Origin: Roseicyclus marinus
GTDB taxonomy: Bacteria; Pseudomonadota; Alphaproteobacteria; Rhodobacterales; Rhodobacteraceae
Direction of reading: 5' to 3'
NCBI RefSeq assembly: GCF_036322625.1
Contig: NZ_AP027266.1
Span: forward strand, 561,001 to 625,000
DNA length: 64,000 bases
A model generated the notes under the pieces. It saw only the letters and a program-made list of their open reading frames with translations. It was not told where the DNA came from and did not search any database. Position numbers and translations under genes: made by a program. Positions 18,931 to 26,765 of the stretch are shown piece by piece (the first letter of the stretch is position 1; each line of letters begins with the position of its first letter).

Positions 18931-18961
18931 GGGGGGATTGCCGGAAAACGGCAATCCCCCC
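18931..18961. terminator. Rho-independent terminator, probably for phaZ (minus) and the upstream plus-strand gene
   Basis: A 13-bp perfect stem (GGGGGGATTGCCG paired with its complement) closes a 5-base loop. On the minus strand it is followed by a T-rich run (the plus strand reads GAAAAGAAAA just before it), the classic shape for ending phaZ. The opposite side has only CTTTGGG, so termination of the plus gene is weaker. Confidence 0.8.
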
Positions 18962-18981
18962 TTTGGGTTCCATGGGCGGGA

Positions 18982-20244
18982 TCAGCTGACCGCGCGGACC
19001 GGCGTCTTGGGCGCATCGCAATTGGCGTCGATGAATTCGAGCACCAGCGGGCGGATGCGGTTGCGCCAGCTTTTCCCGGCGAAGATGCCGTAATGGCCGG
19101 CATCGGGTTCGAGGTAATTGGCTTTCTTGTGGTCTGGCAGGCCGGTGCACAGGTCCAGCGCCGCGACGCATTGGCCGGGGGCGGAGATGTCATCCTTGCC
19201 GCCTTCGACGGTTTTGACGGCGACGGTGGTGATCTTGCCGATATCGACCCGCTTGCCCGCGACGGTGAAGCGGTTCTGGGCGATTTCCAGACCCTTGAAG
19301 ATGCGTTCGACGGTCGAGAGGTAGAATTCCGCCGTCATGTCCATCACGGCGAGATATTCGTCGTAGAACTTGTTGTGCTTGTCGTGATCGCTGGCCTCGC
19401 CCTTGGCGACGCGCAGGATCTGGTCGGAAAACGCCTTGGCGTGTTTTTCGGCGTTCATCGCCATGAAGGACGACAGCTGCTGCAGGCCGGGATAGACGAG
19501 GCGGCCCGCGCCTTCGTATTTGAAGCCGACGCGCTGGATGACCATGCGTTCCAGCTGGCCCATGGTCACGCGATTGCCGAAATCGGTGACATCGGTGGCC
19601 GCCGCATCGGGGTTGATCGGGCCGCCGATCAGCGTGAGGGTGCGCGGTTGGGCGCTGGGATCTTCCTCGGCCAGGTAGGCGGTGGCGGCGAGTGCGAGGG
19701 GGGCGGGCTGGCAGACGGCGATGACATGGGTGTCGGGGCCGAGCGCGCGGAGGAAATCGACGAGGTAGAGGGTGTAATCCTCGATGTCGAATTTGCCCGC
19801 GCTGACGGGAATGTCGCGCGCGTTGTGCCAATCGGTGATGTGGACGTCACAATCGGGCAGCAGGCTGGTGACGGTCGAGCGCAGGAGGGTGGCGTAATGC
19901 CCGGACATCGGGGCCACCAGAAGCACCTTGCGCCCGGTGGGGGCGCGGCCGTTCACCTTGAACCGGATCAGGTCGCCGAAGGGGCGGGCGACGACGGTTT
20001 CGACGGACACGGTATGGTCGCGGCCGTCATCGGCGGGAATGGAATAGATGCCCCAGTCGGGTTTGACGGCCATCCGGGCGAAGCTGCGTTCCGTGACCTC
20101 GCCCCAGGCGGCGGTCATCTGGATCATCGGATTCGCGAACAGGCCGAGCTGCGGATAGGAACACATGGCGCGGGCGGTCGAGCCCATCCATTGGTTCGTC
20201 ACACGCATGGATTCCATGATATCATAGGTGAGCATGTAGCGCAT
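18982..20244 (-). CDS. phaZ: Intracellular poly(3-hydroxybutyrate) depolymerase
   Basis: Mobilises stored PHB by hydrolysing the polymer to 3-hydroxybutyrate units. 420 residues, with no signal peptide. The catalytic nucleophile is expected in VCQPAPLALAATAYL, a Cys-type box rather than a Gly-x-Ser-x-Gly box, as in Paracoccus/Cupriavidus PhaZ. Other family segments are MSGHYATLLRSTVTSLLPD, ITDWHNARDIPVSAGKFD and, at the C-terminus, PDAGHYGIFAGKSWR carrying the catalytic His. The start ATG 20244 gives the conserved MRYMLTYDIMESMR. It is divergent from phaC with 117 bp between. Confidence 0.95.
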   Translation of the reverse strand: MRYMLTYDIMESMRVTNQWMGSTARAMCSYPQLGLFANPMIQMTAAWGEVTERSFARMAVKPDWGIYSIPADDGRDHTVSVETVVARPFGDLIRFKVNGRAPTGRKVLLVAPMSGHYATLLRSTVTSLLPDCDVHITDWHNARDIPVSAGKFDIEDYTLYLVDFLRALGPDTHVIAVCQPAPLALAATAYLAEEDPSAQPRTLTLIGGPINPDAAATDVTDFGNRVTMGQLERMVIQRVGFKYEGAGRLVYPGLQQLSSFMAMNAEKHAKAFSDQILRVAKGEASDHDKHNKFYDEYLAVMDMTAEFYLSTVERIFKGLEIAQNRFTVAGKRVDIGKITTVAVKTVEGGKDDISAPGQCVAALDLCTGLPDHKKANYLEPDAGHYGIFAGKSWRNRIRPLVLEFIDANCDAPKTPVRAVS

Positions 20245-20301
20245 CGGCGTCTCCTGCCTGAGAAACGGGGCGTGGGCACGGCCCCGGATCAAATCGTCGC
20301 T

Positions 20302-20330
20302 TTGCCCCCTCACCTTGGCATCGCTAGGAT
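20302..20330 (+). promoter_or_regulatory. Candidate sigma-70 promoter of phaC
   Basis: TTGCCC, 17 bases, TAGGAT. The expected transcription start is near 20337, which falls after the possible GTG start at 20335 and so favours GTG 20362 as the phaC start. No PhaR-type palindrome is visible in this interval, unlike the phaP promoter. Confidence 0.4.
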
Positions 20331-20361
20331 GTAGGTGAACCATTGGAAGGGTAAAATCAAG

Positions 20362-22167
20362 GTGGCACGCGACGATGCAGAGGAGCCTGTAGTGGGCGAG
20401 AACCTCGACCGGCTGAACCAGAACCTCCAAAGGATCGAGGAACTGTCCAAACGGATGGTCGCCGCCTTGAGTGCGCGAAAGCCCGGCGATGCCGGTCTGT
20501 CGGGGCCGGGGCAGGACCTGTATCTGAAGGCCGGGATGGCCATGTGGCAGGAGATGCTGACCAATCCCGCCAAGATGATGGAGCAGCAGGTGCAATACTG
20601 GGGGCAGGCCATGTCCCATTTCGCCGAGATCCAGAAGGAGCTGGCGCAGGGGCATCTGGCGCTGCAATCGGAGGATGACCTGCCCGAGGACAAGCGGTTT
20701 TCCAACCCGCTGTGGAAGACGCATCCCTATTTCAACCTGATCAAGCGCCAGTACCAGGTCACCGCGCAGGCGATGCAGAAGGCGGTGGACGAGTTGGAGG
20801 GGTTGAGCCCGCGCGACAAGAAGCGGGTGGAATTCTTTGCGGGCCAGATCATCGATCTGTTCGCGCCGACCAATTACCTGGCCACCAACCCCGACGCGCT
20901 GGAAAAGGCGGTGGCGACCGAGGGCGAGAGCCTGGTGAAGGGGTTGGAGAACCTTGTCCACGATCTTGAGACGCGGCAGGGGGAGATCCTGCCGACGCTG
21001 GCCGACCCGTCCGCGTTCCAGGTGGGCGAGAACCTGGCCACGGCCAAGGGATCGGTGGTGTTCCGCAACCACATGATGGAGCTGATCCAATATGCGCCGA
21101 CGACCGCCGAGGTGCATCAGACGCCGGTGCTGATCTTTCCGCCGTGGATCAACAAATACTACATCCTCGACCTCAAGCCGCAGAATTCGCTGATCCAGTG
21201 GATTGTCGACCAGGGCTACACGCTGTTCGTCGTGAGCTGGAAGAACCCCGATGCGAGCTATGCCGAGACGGGCTTCGAGACCTATATCGAGGATGGCTAC
21301 CTGAAGGCCATCGACACGGTCTGTGCCATCACGGGCGAAAAGCAGATCAACGCGGTGGGCTATTGCGTGGCGGGCACGACGCTGGCCTTGACCCTGGCGC
21401 TGAAGGCCAAGCGCGGGCAGAGCCGCGTCAAATCGGCCACGTTCTTTACGACCCTGACCGATTTCACCGATCAGGGCGAATTCACCCCGTTTCTCGACGA
21501 TGATTTCGTCGATGCGATCGAGCGGCAGGTGGAGGAGGCGGGGTACCTGGACAGCTATTACATGTCCAAGACCTTTTCCTACCTGCGGGCCAAGGACCTG
21601 GTCTATGGGCCGGCCGTGCGCAGCTACATGATGGGCGAGCCGCCGCCGGCCTTTGATCTGTTGTTCTGGAATGGCGACAGCACCAACCTGCCGGGCAAGA
21701 TGACGGTGCAATACCTGCGCGGTCTGTGTCAGGGCAACGGCTTTGCCGGTGACGGGTTCGACATGCTGGGCGAGCGGCTGCACCTGTCGGATGTGACGCT
21801 GCCGGTCTGTGCCATCGCCTGCGAGACCGACCATATCGCGGCCTGGAAGGACAGTTTCCGGGGCGTGGTGCAGATGGGATCGAAGGACAAGACCTTCATC
21901 TTGTCGGAATCGGGTCATATCGCGGGGATCGTGAACCCGCCCGCCAAGAAGAAATACGGCCATTGGCGCGGGCCCGAGCCCATCGGCACCCCCGCCGCCT
22001 GGAAAGAGGCTGCGACCTATCACGAGGGGTCGTGGTGGCCGTTCTGGGACCAGTGGCTGGCGGGGCGGTCGGGTGCGATGGTGCCTGCGCGGCAGCCGGG
22101 GTCGGAGGCGTTTCCGCCGCTCTGCGATTCGCCCGGCACCTATGTGAAGGAAACCGTCGGGGGCTGA
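20362..22167 (+). CDS. phaC: Class I poly(3-hydroxybutyrate) synthase
   Basis: Polymerises (R)-3-hydroxybutyryl-CoA into PHB at the granule surface. About 601 residues. The lipase-like box is GYCVAG with the catalytic Cys (residue 335 from this start), the Asp is in CETDHIAAW and the His in SESGHIAGIVNPP. The N-terminal domain (LYLKAGMAMWQEMLTNPAKM, FSNPLWKTHPYFNLIK) is typical of class I. GTG 20362 was chosen: it has GGAAGGG at good distance and the candidate promoter would begin transcription just upstream. GTG 20335 is the alternative, adding nine residues. phaP and phaR follow. Confidence 0.96.
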   Translation: MARDDAEEPVVGENLDRLNQNLQRIEELSKRMVAALSARKPGDAGLSGPGQDLYLKAGMAMWQEMLTNPAKMMEQQVQYWGQAMSHFAEIQKELAQGHLALQSEDDLPEDKRFSNPLWKTHPYFNLIKRQYQVTAQAMQKAVDELEGLSPRDKKRVEFFAGQIIDLFAPTNYLATNPDALEKAVATEGESLVKGLENLVHDLETRQGEILPTLADPSAFQVGENLATAKGSVVFRNHMMELIQYAPTTAEVHQTPVLIFPPWINKYYILDLKPQNSLIQWIVDQGYTLFVVSWKNPDASYAETGFETYIEDGYLKAIDTVCAITGEKQINAVGYCVAGTTLALTLALKAKRGQSRVKSATFFTTLTDFTDQGEFTPFLDDDFVDAIERQVEEAGYLDSYYMSKTFSYLRAKDLVYGPAVRSYMMGEPPPAFDLLFWNGDSTNLPGKMTVQYLRGLCQGNGFAGDGFDMLGERLHLSDVTLPVCAIACETDHIAAWKDSFRGVVQMGSKDKTFILSESGHIAGIVNPPAKKKYGHWRGPEPIGTPAAWKEAATYHEGSWWPFWDQWLAGRSGAMVPARQPGSEAFPPLCDSPGTYVKETVGG

Positions 22168-22223
22168 GGCCTTCCCCGGCGGCGGCAGTCAAGCTTCTGA
22201 CAACTCGAAAAATCTTTCGGTCA

Positions 22224-22273
22224 TGCTGCGGCGCAGCAAATGCCTTGACATGCTGCACCGCAGCATGCATATT
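22224..22273 (+). promoter_or_regulatory. phaP promoter with two PhaR-type operators
   Basis: Two inverted repeats: TGCTGCGGCGCAGCA (22224-22238) and TGCTGCACCGCAGCA (22251-22265), both TGCTGC-N3-GCAGCA. The second fills the spacer between TTGACA (22245-22250) and CATATT (22268-22273), a 17-base spacer. CTGC-N3-GCAG is the site I recall for PhaR in Rhodobacter/Paracoccus. This layout predicts repression by PhaR when no PHB surface is available to titrate it. Confidence 0.85.
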
Positions 22274-22326
22274 CAGTGCAGTTGCAGAAACCCCCCGTGC
22301 CGGGGGATCAAACCCGGAGAAGACCC

Positions 22327-22773
22327 ATGCCCGCCAAGACCACCGATTTCACCAAGACCATGACCGACATGATGGCGGCTTTCCCCGTCGACATGACCGC
22401 GATGAATGACGCGTTCAAATCTTCGGCCGCAATGGGCGAGAAGATGTCCAAGGTCATGCTCGACGCCGCCGAGAAGTCGACCGAGATCTCCTCGAAGTTC
22501 ACCAAGGACACGATCGCCAAGCTGGGTGACGTGACCTCGGTCAAGGCAGAGCCGACCGACTATTCCAAGGCCGTCACCGATTTCGCATCGGCACAGGCTG
22601 AAATGGCTGCCGAAACCATGGCCGCTTTCGCCGAAGTCGCCAAGAAAGTGCAGATGGAAACCGTCGAGCTGATGATGGCTGCCGGCAAGGAAGTCACCGA
22701 AGAGGCGACCGCCGCCGTCAAGAAGGCAACCGCCGAAGTGACGACCGCTGCCAAGAAAGCCGCAGCGAAGTAA
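22327..22773 (+). CDS. phaP: Phasin, PHB granule-associated protein
   Basis: 148-residue amphipathic, Ala/Lys/Glu-rich helical protein that coats PHB granules. It begins MPAKTTDFTKTMTDMMAAFP and ends with Lys/Ala-rich repeats (EEATAAVKKATAEVTTAAKK), which likely form a coiled coil. Cys-free, no signal peptide. The ATG follows CGGAGAAG. Codon choice is strongly biased (AAG, GTC, ACC), consistent with high expression. It stands between its PhaR-regulated promoter and a strong terminator, so it is its own transcription unit. Confidence 0.93.
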   Translation: MPAKTTDFTKTMTDMMAAFPVDMTAMNDAFKSSAAMGEKMSKVMLDAAEKSTEISSKFTKDTIAKLGDVTSVKAEPTDYSKAVTDFASAQAEMAAETMAAFAEVAKKVQMETVELMMAAGKEVTEEATAAVKKATAEVTTAAKKAAAK

Positions 22774-22824
22774 TCGCTGCACCAGATTTCGTGCCGGTGT
22801 CCTCCCCACCGGCATGAATGCCAG

Positions 22825-22861
22825 AAGGGCGAGCCTCCTCCCGGCTCGCCCTTCGCGTTTT
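22825..22861 (+). terminator. Rho-independent terminator of phaP
   Basis: An 11-bp stem AAGGGCGAGCC/GGCTCGCCCTT (22825-22835, 22843-22853) with a 7-base loop, followed by CGCGTTTTCT. A smaller hairpin TGCCGGTG/CACCGGCA lies just before it (22792-22814). Confidence 0.8.
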
Positions 22862-22872
22862 CTGCCCCTGCA

Positions 22873-22908
22873 CAATAAATTTGCAATTCCCCGTCAGGTG
22901 GCTAGGCT
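22873..22908 (+). promoter_or_regulatory. Candidate phaR promoter with TGC half-sites
   Basis: TTGCAA (22881-22886), 16 bases, TAGGCT (22903-22908). A loose TGC-type inverted repeat (CTGCACAATAAATTTGCAA) overlaps the -35, and CTGCGGCGTGC occurs again at 22935-22945 before the Shine-Dalgarno. These could allow weak autoregulation by PhaR; neither matches the phaP operators closely. Confidence 0.4.
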
Positions 22909-22963
22909 GATCGCCACCGCGCCGCGAGGGCATTGCTGCGGCGTGCGAAGGAGGGCAGGGACC

Positions 22964-23539
22964 ATGACAAAAGCGCGTCCAGACGCAAGCGAGCCGTTGC
23001 TGATCAAGCGCTATGCGAGCCGCAGGTTGTACAATACCGAAACCTCCGACTACGTGACGCTGGAAGATATCGCGGGCTTCATCCGCACGGGCCGCGAGGT
23101 CAAGATCGTCGATCTGAAATCCGGCGACGACCTGACGCGGCAATACCTGCTGCAGATCATCGCCGAACACGAGAGCCGGGGGGACACGATCCTGCCCATT
23201 GCCGTGCTGACGGATCTGGTGCGCAGCTACACCACGCAGGCCGGATCGGTGGTGCCCGATTTCCTGACCATGTCCTTCGAGATGCTCAAGCAGGGCCAGT
23301 CGAAGATGGTCGAGAACATGACCGCGATGAACCCGATGGCAAAGATGCCGGGGTTCGAGGCGATGCGCGCGCAGCAAGAGGCCTTCATGAAGGCGATGAC
23401 CGGGGGGCTGGGCAAGCAATGGTCGGGTCCGGGTCAGGATGCGGAGGCCGATGAGGGCGATACCCGTTCGGCGGCGCAGGAACTGGACGAGATCAAGCGC
23501 CAGCTGGCCGATCTGCAATCGAAGCTCAGCAAGATGTGA
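22964..23539 (+). CDS. phaR: PHB synthesis repressor PhaR
   Basis: 191-residue DNA- and PHB-binding regulator. The N-terminal PHB/PHA accumulation-regulator domain is intact: LLIKRYASRRLYNTETSDYV, TLEDIAGFIRTGREVKIVD, SGDDLTRQYLLQIIAEHE. A Met-rich middle (MVENMTAMNPMAKMPGFEAM), thought to contact PHB, and a C-terminal coiled coil (AQELDEIKRQLADLQSKLSKM) follow. The start is ATG 22964 behind GAAGGAGGG. It binds DNA until granules titrate it, then phasin is made. The operators in front of phaP are the obvious local target. Confidence 0.95.
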   Translation: MTKARPDASEPLLIKRYASRRLYNTETSDYVTLEDIAGFIRTGREVKIVDLKSGDDLTRQYLLQIIAEHESRGDTILPIAVLTDLVRSYTTQAGSVVPDFLTMSFEMLKQGQSKMVENMTAMNPMAKMPGFEAMRAQQEAFMKAMTGGLGKQWSGPGQDAEADEGDTRSAAQELDEIKRQLADLQSKLSKM

Positions 23540-23543
23540 CGCG

Positions 23544-23867
23544 ATGCGCCGTGTGGGTTGGGTTGCGCCCTGCGTATTGGGGCTTTTGGTGCCTGTTCTG
23601 TCGGGCTGCGGGCTGTGGCAGGCCGTGTTCGGCCCGCGCGAGGCCGGGACCAGCGCGGAGGTCGCGGTCTATCGCGCGGCGATGGCGGATTTCTCGGATT
23701 GTGCCACGACCGATGACCCGGCGCTCAGGGCGGTGATCGCCGCCCGTCTGGGAGAGGCTGCGGCGCGGATGGAGGCGGTGGCGCGGCCCACGGACCCCGA
23801 TCATTTCTTCATGGCCGACCGGGTGAGCGCCGCGGCGCGCTATTGCGCCGAGGCTGTGGGGTCGTAG
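23544..23867 (+). CDS. Small lipoprotein of unknown function
   Basis: 107 residues. Signal sequence with lipobox LSGC (VLGLLVPVLSGCGLW), then a short helical domain with two Cys (SDCATT and ARYCAEAV). It begins 5 bases after the phaR stop, so it is probably co-transcribed with phaR. No family recognised. It ends convergently with the aminotransferase on the other strand (26 bp gap). Confidence 0.65.
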   Translation: MRRVGWVAPCVLGLLVPVLSGCGLWQAVFGPREAGTSAEVAVYRAAMADFSDCATTDDPALRAVIAARLGEAAARMEAVARPTDPDHFFMADRVSAAARYCAEAVGS

Positions 23868-23893
23868 GGTCCGAATGTCCGGTCGTGGCCGCC

Positions 23894-25261
23894 TCAGGCC
23901 AGGGCTGCGAAGACCTGTTTCAGGGCGGCGTCCAGTTTCTCGAACATCTCGTCCATCTGCGCATCCGTCAGGGTGAAGGGCGGGCAGAGCACGACGGATT
24001 GGCCCAAGGGGCGGCAGATCAGCCCGTGATCGGTGCAGGTATTGGCGATGCGTTCGCTGACCGACAGCTTGCCGTCGAAGGGCACCTTGCCGTCGCGGTC
24101 GCGCACGGCTTCGAGCGCCCACATGTAGCCGATGCCGCGCAGTTCCCCGATATTGGGGTGCTTGGCGATCTCGGCCAGGCCCGCCTCCATCCGGGGGGCA
24201 CCGTCGCGGACCATGTCCAAGAGCCCCTCGTTCAGCACCACGTCGATGGCTTTGAGCGCCACGGCGCAGCCGACGGGATGGCCGGAGGCGGTGAAGCCGT
24301 GGGGGAATTCCTCGATCGGGTCAATGGCGGCTTGCAGGCGATCGGTCATCTCGGGGCCGAGGATGACGGCCCCCATGGGGAAATAGCCCGCCGTCAGCGC
24401 CTTGGAGGAGATGATCGCGTCGGGGATGAAATCATAGGTCTGGCAGCCCCAGACATTGCCGGTGCGCCCGAAGCCGCAGATCACCTCGTCCGCGATAAGC
24501 GGGATGCCGTGTTTTTTCAGGATGGGCTGGATCGCCTGGAAATAGCCCGCGCTGGGCGGGATGACGCCGCCTGCGCCCATCACGGGTTCGGCGAAGAAGC
24601 CCGCGATCGTGTCGGCGCCTTCGCGGGCGATGACATCCTCGAGTTCGCGGGCGAGGCGGGCGGTGAATTCGGCCTCGGTCTCGCCGTCCTCGCCGTAGCG
24701 CCAGTAATGCGGGCAGGTCAGGTGGATGAAGCCGGGTAGGGGCAGGCCGAAGACGGAATTGTAGGGCTTGCCGGTCATCGAGGCGGAGATGGCGGTCACG
24801 CCGTGATAGCCGTTCCAGCGCGTCAGGATCTTGGTCGCCTGGGGGCGGTCTTCGGCGCGGTTCATGAACCACAGCATCTTGACCATGGTGTCATTCGCCT
24901 CGGACCCCGAGTTGGTGTAGAACACCTTGCCGCGCGCAAAGGGCGACACTTCGATCAGTTTTTCGGATAGCGCGACGGTCTGGTCGGACATGCGCCCGAA
25001 GAAGGCGTGGTAGCCGGGGAAGCGGTCATATTGCGCCTTGGCGGCATCGGCGAGGCCCTTGTGGTCGAAGCCCGCGACCATGTTCCAGAGGCCCGAGTTG
25101 CTGTCGAGGTAGCGCTTGCCGTTGGTGTCGACGATATAGGGCCCTTCGCCATGGGTGACGACGACGGTGCCCCGTTCCTGAACCGAGGGCAGGTCGGTGA
25201 AGCCGTAGAGCGAATAGGCCTCGGCGCGGGCTTCCCAGGAATTGGGGGCGTGATCCTTCAT
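23894..25261 (-). CDS. Class III (omega) aminotransferase, probably amine:pyruvate type
   Basis: 455-residue PLP enzyme. Family features: the phosphate cup TNSGSEANDTMVKMLWFMNRA, the PLP-Asp in IADEVICGFGRTG, Lys287 in SSKALTAGYFPMGAV forming the Schiff base, and THGEGPYIVDTNGKRYLDSNSG at the N-terminus. The closest types are putrescine/omega-amino-acid:pyruvate aminotransferases (SpuC-like) and taurine:pyruvate enzymes. The amine-catabolism genes upstream on the same strand favour polyamine use. The gap to the preceding gene has a hairpin, so this may be a separate transcript. The substrate is inference. Confidence 0.85.
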   Translation of the reverse strand: MKDHAPNSWEARAEAYSLYGFTDLPSVQERGTVVVTHGEGPYIVDTNGKRYLDSNSGLWNMVAGFDHKGLADAAKAQYDRFPGYHAFFGRMSDQTVALSEKLIEVSPFARGKVFYTNSGSEANDTMVKMLWFMNRAEDRPQATKILTRWNGYHGVTAISASMTGKPYNSVFGLPLPGFIHLTCPHYWRYGEDGETEAEFTARLARELEDVIAREGADTIAGFFAEPVMGAGGVIPPSAGYFQAIQPILKKHGIPLIADEVICGFGRTGNVWGCQTYDFIPDAIISSKALTAGYFPMGAVILGPEMTDRLQAAIDPIEEFPHGFTASGHPVGCAVALKAIDVVLNEGLLDMVRDGAPRMEAGLAEIAKHPNIGELRGIGYMWALEAVRDRDGKVPFDGKLSVSERIANTCTDHGLICRPLGQSVVLCPPFTLTDAQMDEMFEKLDAALKQVFAALA

Positions 25262-25338
25262 CGTCGTCTCCTGCGGTCGGTTTGGACGGCAGGCTAGCGG
25301 GCTGCGCGGATCGCTGCAATCGGGCTGGGCGAAATGCC

Positions 25339-25366
25339 AAGGCCCGGCGACAGAGCGCCGGGCCTT
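25339..25366 (-). terminator. Terminator-like hairpin between the two aminotransferase genes
   Basis: An 11-bp perfect stem AAGGCCCGGCG/CGCCGGGCCTT with a 6-base loop, downstream of the DegT-type gene. The U-tract on the minus side is poor (GGCATTTC); the plus side has TTGGTCTTTT. It could attenuate or process the transcript rather than end it. Confidence 0.5.
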
Positions 25367-25396
25367 TGGTCTTTTGGCTGTCGGAATGACCGGGGA

Positions 25397-26638
25397 TCAG
25401 GTGCCGTAGGCGCGGGTTTCGCCCTTCACATCCTCGGCCGCGGCGATGAGCGCGTCGGCGATGAAATCCAGTTCCGCCTTGGTCAGGCGCACGGGCAGAC
25501 GCACGTCGCAGGCGCGCATGAGCATGGCGCGGGTGCGGGGCAGGTCGGGCCGGTCGCCGGGGATGAACTGCCAGTTCCAGAAGGCGCGGGCATTGTCGGA
25601 GGACAGGCCGAAGATCTGCACCTTGACCCCGCGCGCCTCGGCGGCGGAGGCAAAGGCCTTGGCCTCGGCATCGGTGTCGAAGCCCACGAGGTTGAACTGG
25701 ATCGAGTCGGGCGCGCGATCCTCGGGTGCCAGCGGCGGCGGCACGTCGAGCCAAGGCGAGCCGTTCAGGAGGCCTGCCACGTAATCGTGGTTCTTGAGAC
25801 CGTCGCGGACCCGGCGGGCAAGCTCGGGGATCTGGGGACGGATCACGGCGGCGCTGAGGTTCTGGAGCCGCATGTTGTAGAGCGGCAGCTGGTTTTGCCA
25901 GCGGGCAAAGGCCATGGCCAGTTCGGGGTCGTTCTGCCCCTCGGGGCCCTTGTGCTTTTTCCAGTTGTGTTCGTAGGCACCTGACATGATGACCGCGCGG
26001 GCCACCAGATCGGCGTCATCGGTGATGAGGATGCCACCCTCGCCCGCGTTGATCATCTTGTAGGACTGGAAGGAGAAGCAGCCCATCTTGCCGATGGTGC
26101 CGATTTTCCGGCCATGCCAGAGCGTGCCGAGCGAATGGGCCGCATCCTCGATCACCGGAATGCCGCGCGCATCGCAGAGCGCCATGATCGCATCCATGTC
26201 GGAGGTATGGCCGCGCATGTGGCTGATGATGACGGCCTCGATGTTGTCATCGAGCTTGGCCTCGAAATCGGTCATGTCGATGCGGTAGTTTTCGCCCACT
26301 TCGACCAGAACGGGCTGGCAGAAGGCATGCACGACCGCAGAGGGAACGGCGGCGAAGGTGAAGGCGGGGACCAGAACCCGCGCACCGGGTTGCAGATCGA
26401 GAGCGCGGAGCGCGAGGAAGATCGCGGCGGAACAGGACGAGACGGCGAGCGCGTATTTCACGCCCATCATGTCGGCGAATTCGCGTTCCAGAAGCGCCAC
26501 GGGGGCATCGGCGGGGGCGGTGTAGCGGAACAGGTCGCCCGATTGCAGCAGGCGGTCGATCTCGGCGCGGGCGGCGTCGGGGATCGGTTCGGCGTCATAG
26601 ACGTTCGGGGCCGGGGCCTCAGACGCGAGAGCTGCCAT
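25397..26638 (-). CDS. DegT/DnrJ/EryC1/StrS-family PLP aminotransferase
   Basis: 413-residue PLP enzyme of the sugar-aminotransferase fold. Typical segments: KYALAVSSCSAAIFLALRAL, VLVPAFTFAAVPSAVVHA, PVIEDAAHSLGTLWHGRKIG and the Schiff-base Lys194 in FSFQSYKMINAGEGG. DegT-family enzymes usually aminate nucleotide-linked keto-sugars, yet no sugar-nucleotide gene lies nearby. It sits directly downstream of the puuB-like oxidoreductase, so a role on an amine-derived aldehyde or ketone is possible but unproven. A Shine-Dalgarno AAAGGTG precedes the ATG. Confidence 0.8.
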   Translation of the reverse strand: MAALASEAPAPNVYDAEPIPDAARAEIDRLLQSGDLFRYTAPADAPVALLEREFADMMGVKYALAVSSCSAAIFLALRALDLQPGARVLVPAFTFAAVPSAVVHAFCQPVLVEVGENYRIDMTDFEAKLDDNIEAVIISHMRGHTSDMDAIMALCDARGIPVIEDAAHSLGTLWHGRKIGTIGKMGCFSFQSYKMINAGEGGILITDDADLVARAVIMSGAYEHNWKKHKGPEGQNDPELAMAFARWQNQLPLYNMRLQNLSAAVIRPQIPELARRVRDGLKNHDYVAGLLNGSPWLDVPPPLAPEDRAPDSIQFNLVGFDTDAEAKAFASAAEARGVKVQIFGLSSDNARAFWNWQFIPGDRPDLPRTRAMLMRACDVRLPVRLTKAELDFIADALIAAAEDVKGETRAYGT

Positions 26639-26765
26639 GGTTTCACCTTTTTGAAATGTCCCTTTCAGGAATTCTTATCCTGTAACCGGATCGGAATCCA
26701 GCATGACGTGGCGATGTCATCAAAATGTCGTGGAAAACCGGGGCTGGGCCACAATCTGGGGGATA

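Noticed and set aside
20245-20361. PhaR operator in the phaZ-phaC spacer
   Set aside because: No CTGC-N3-GCAG or similar palindrome is present there.
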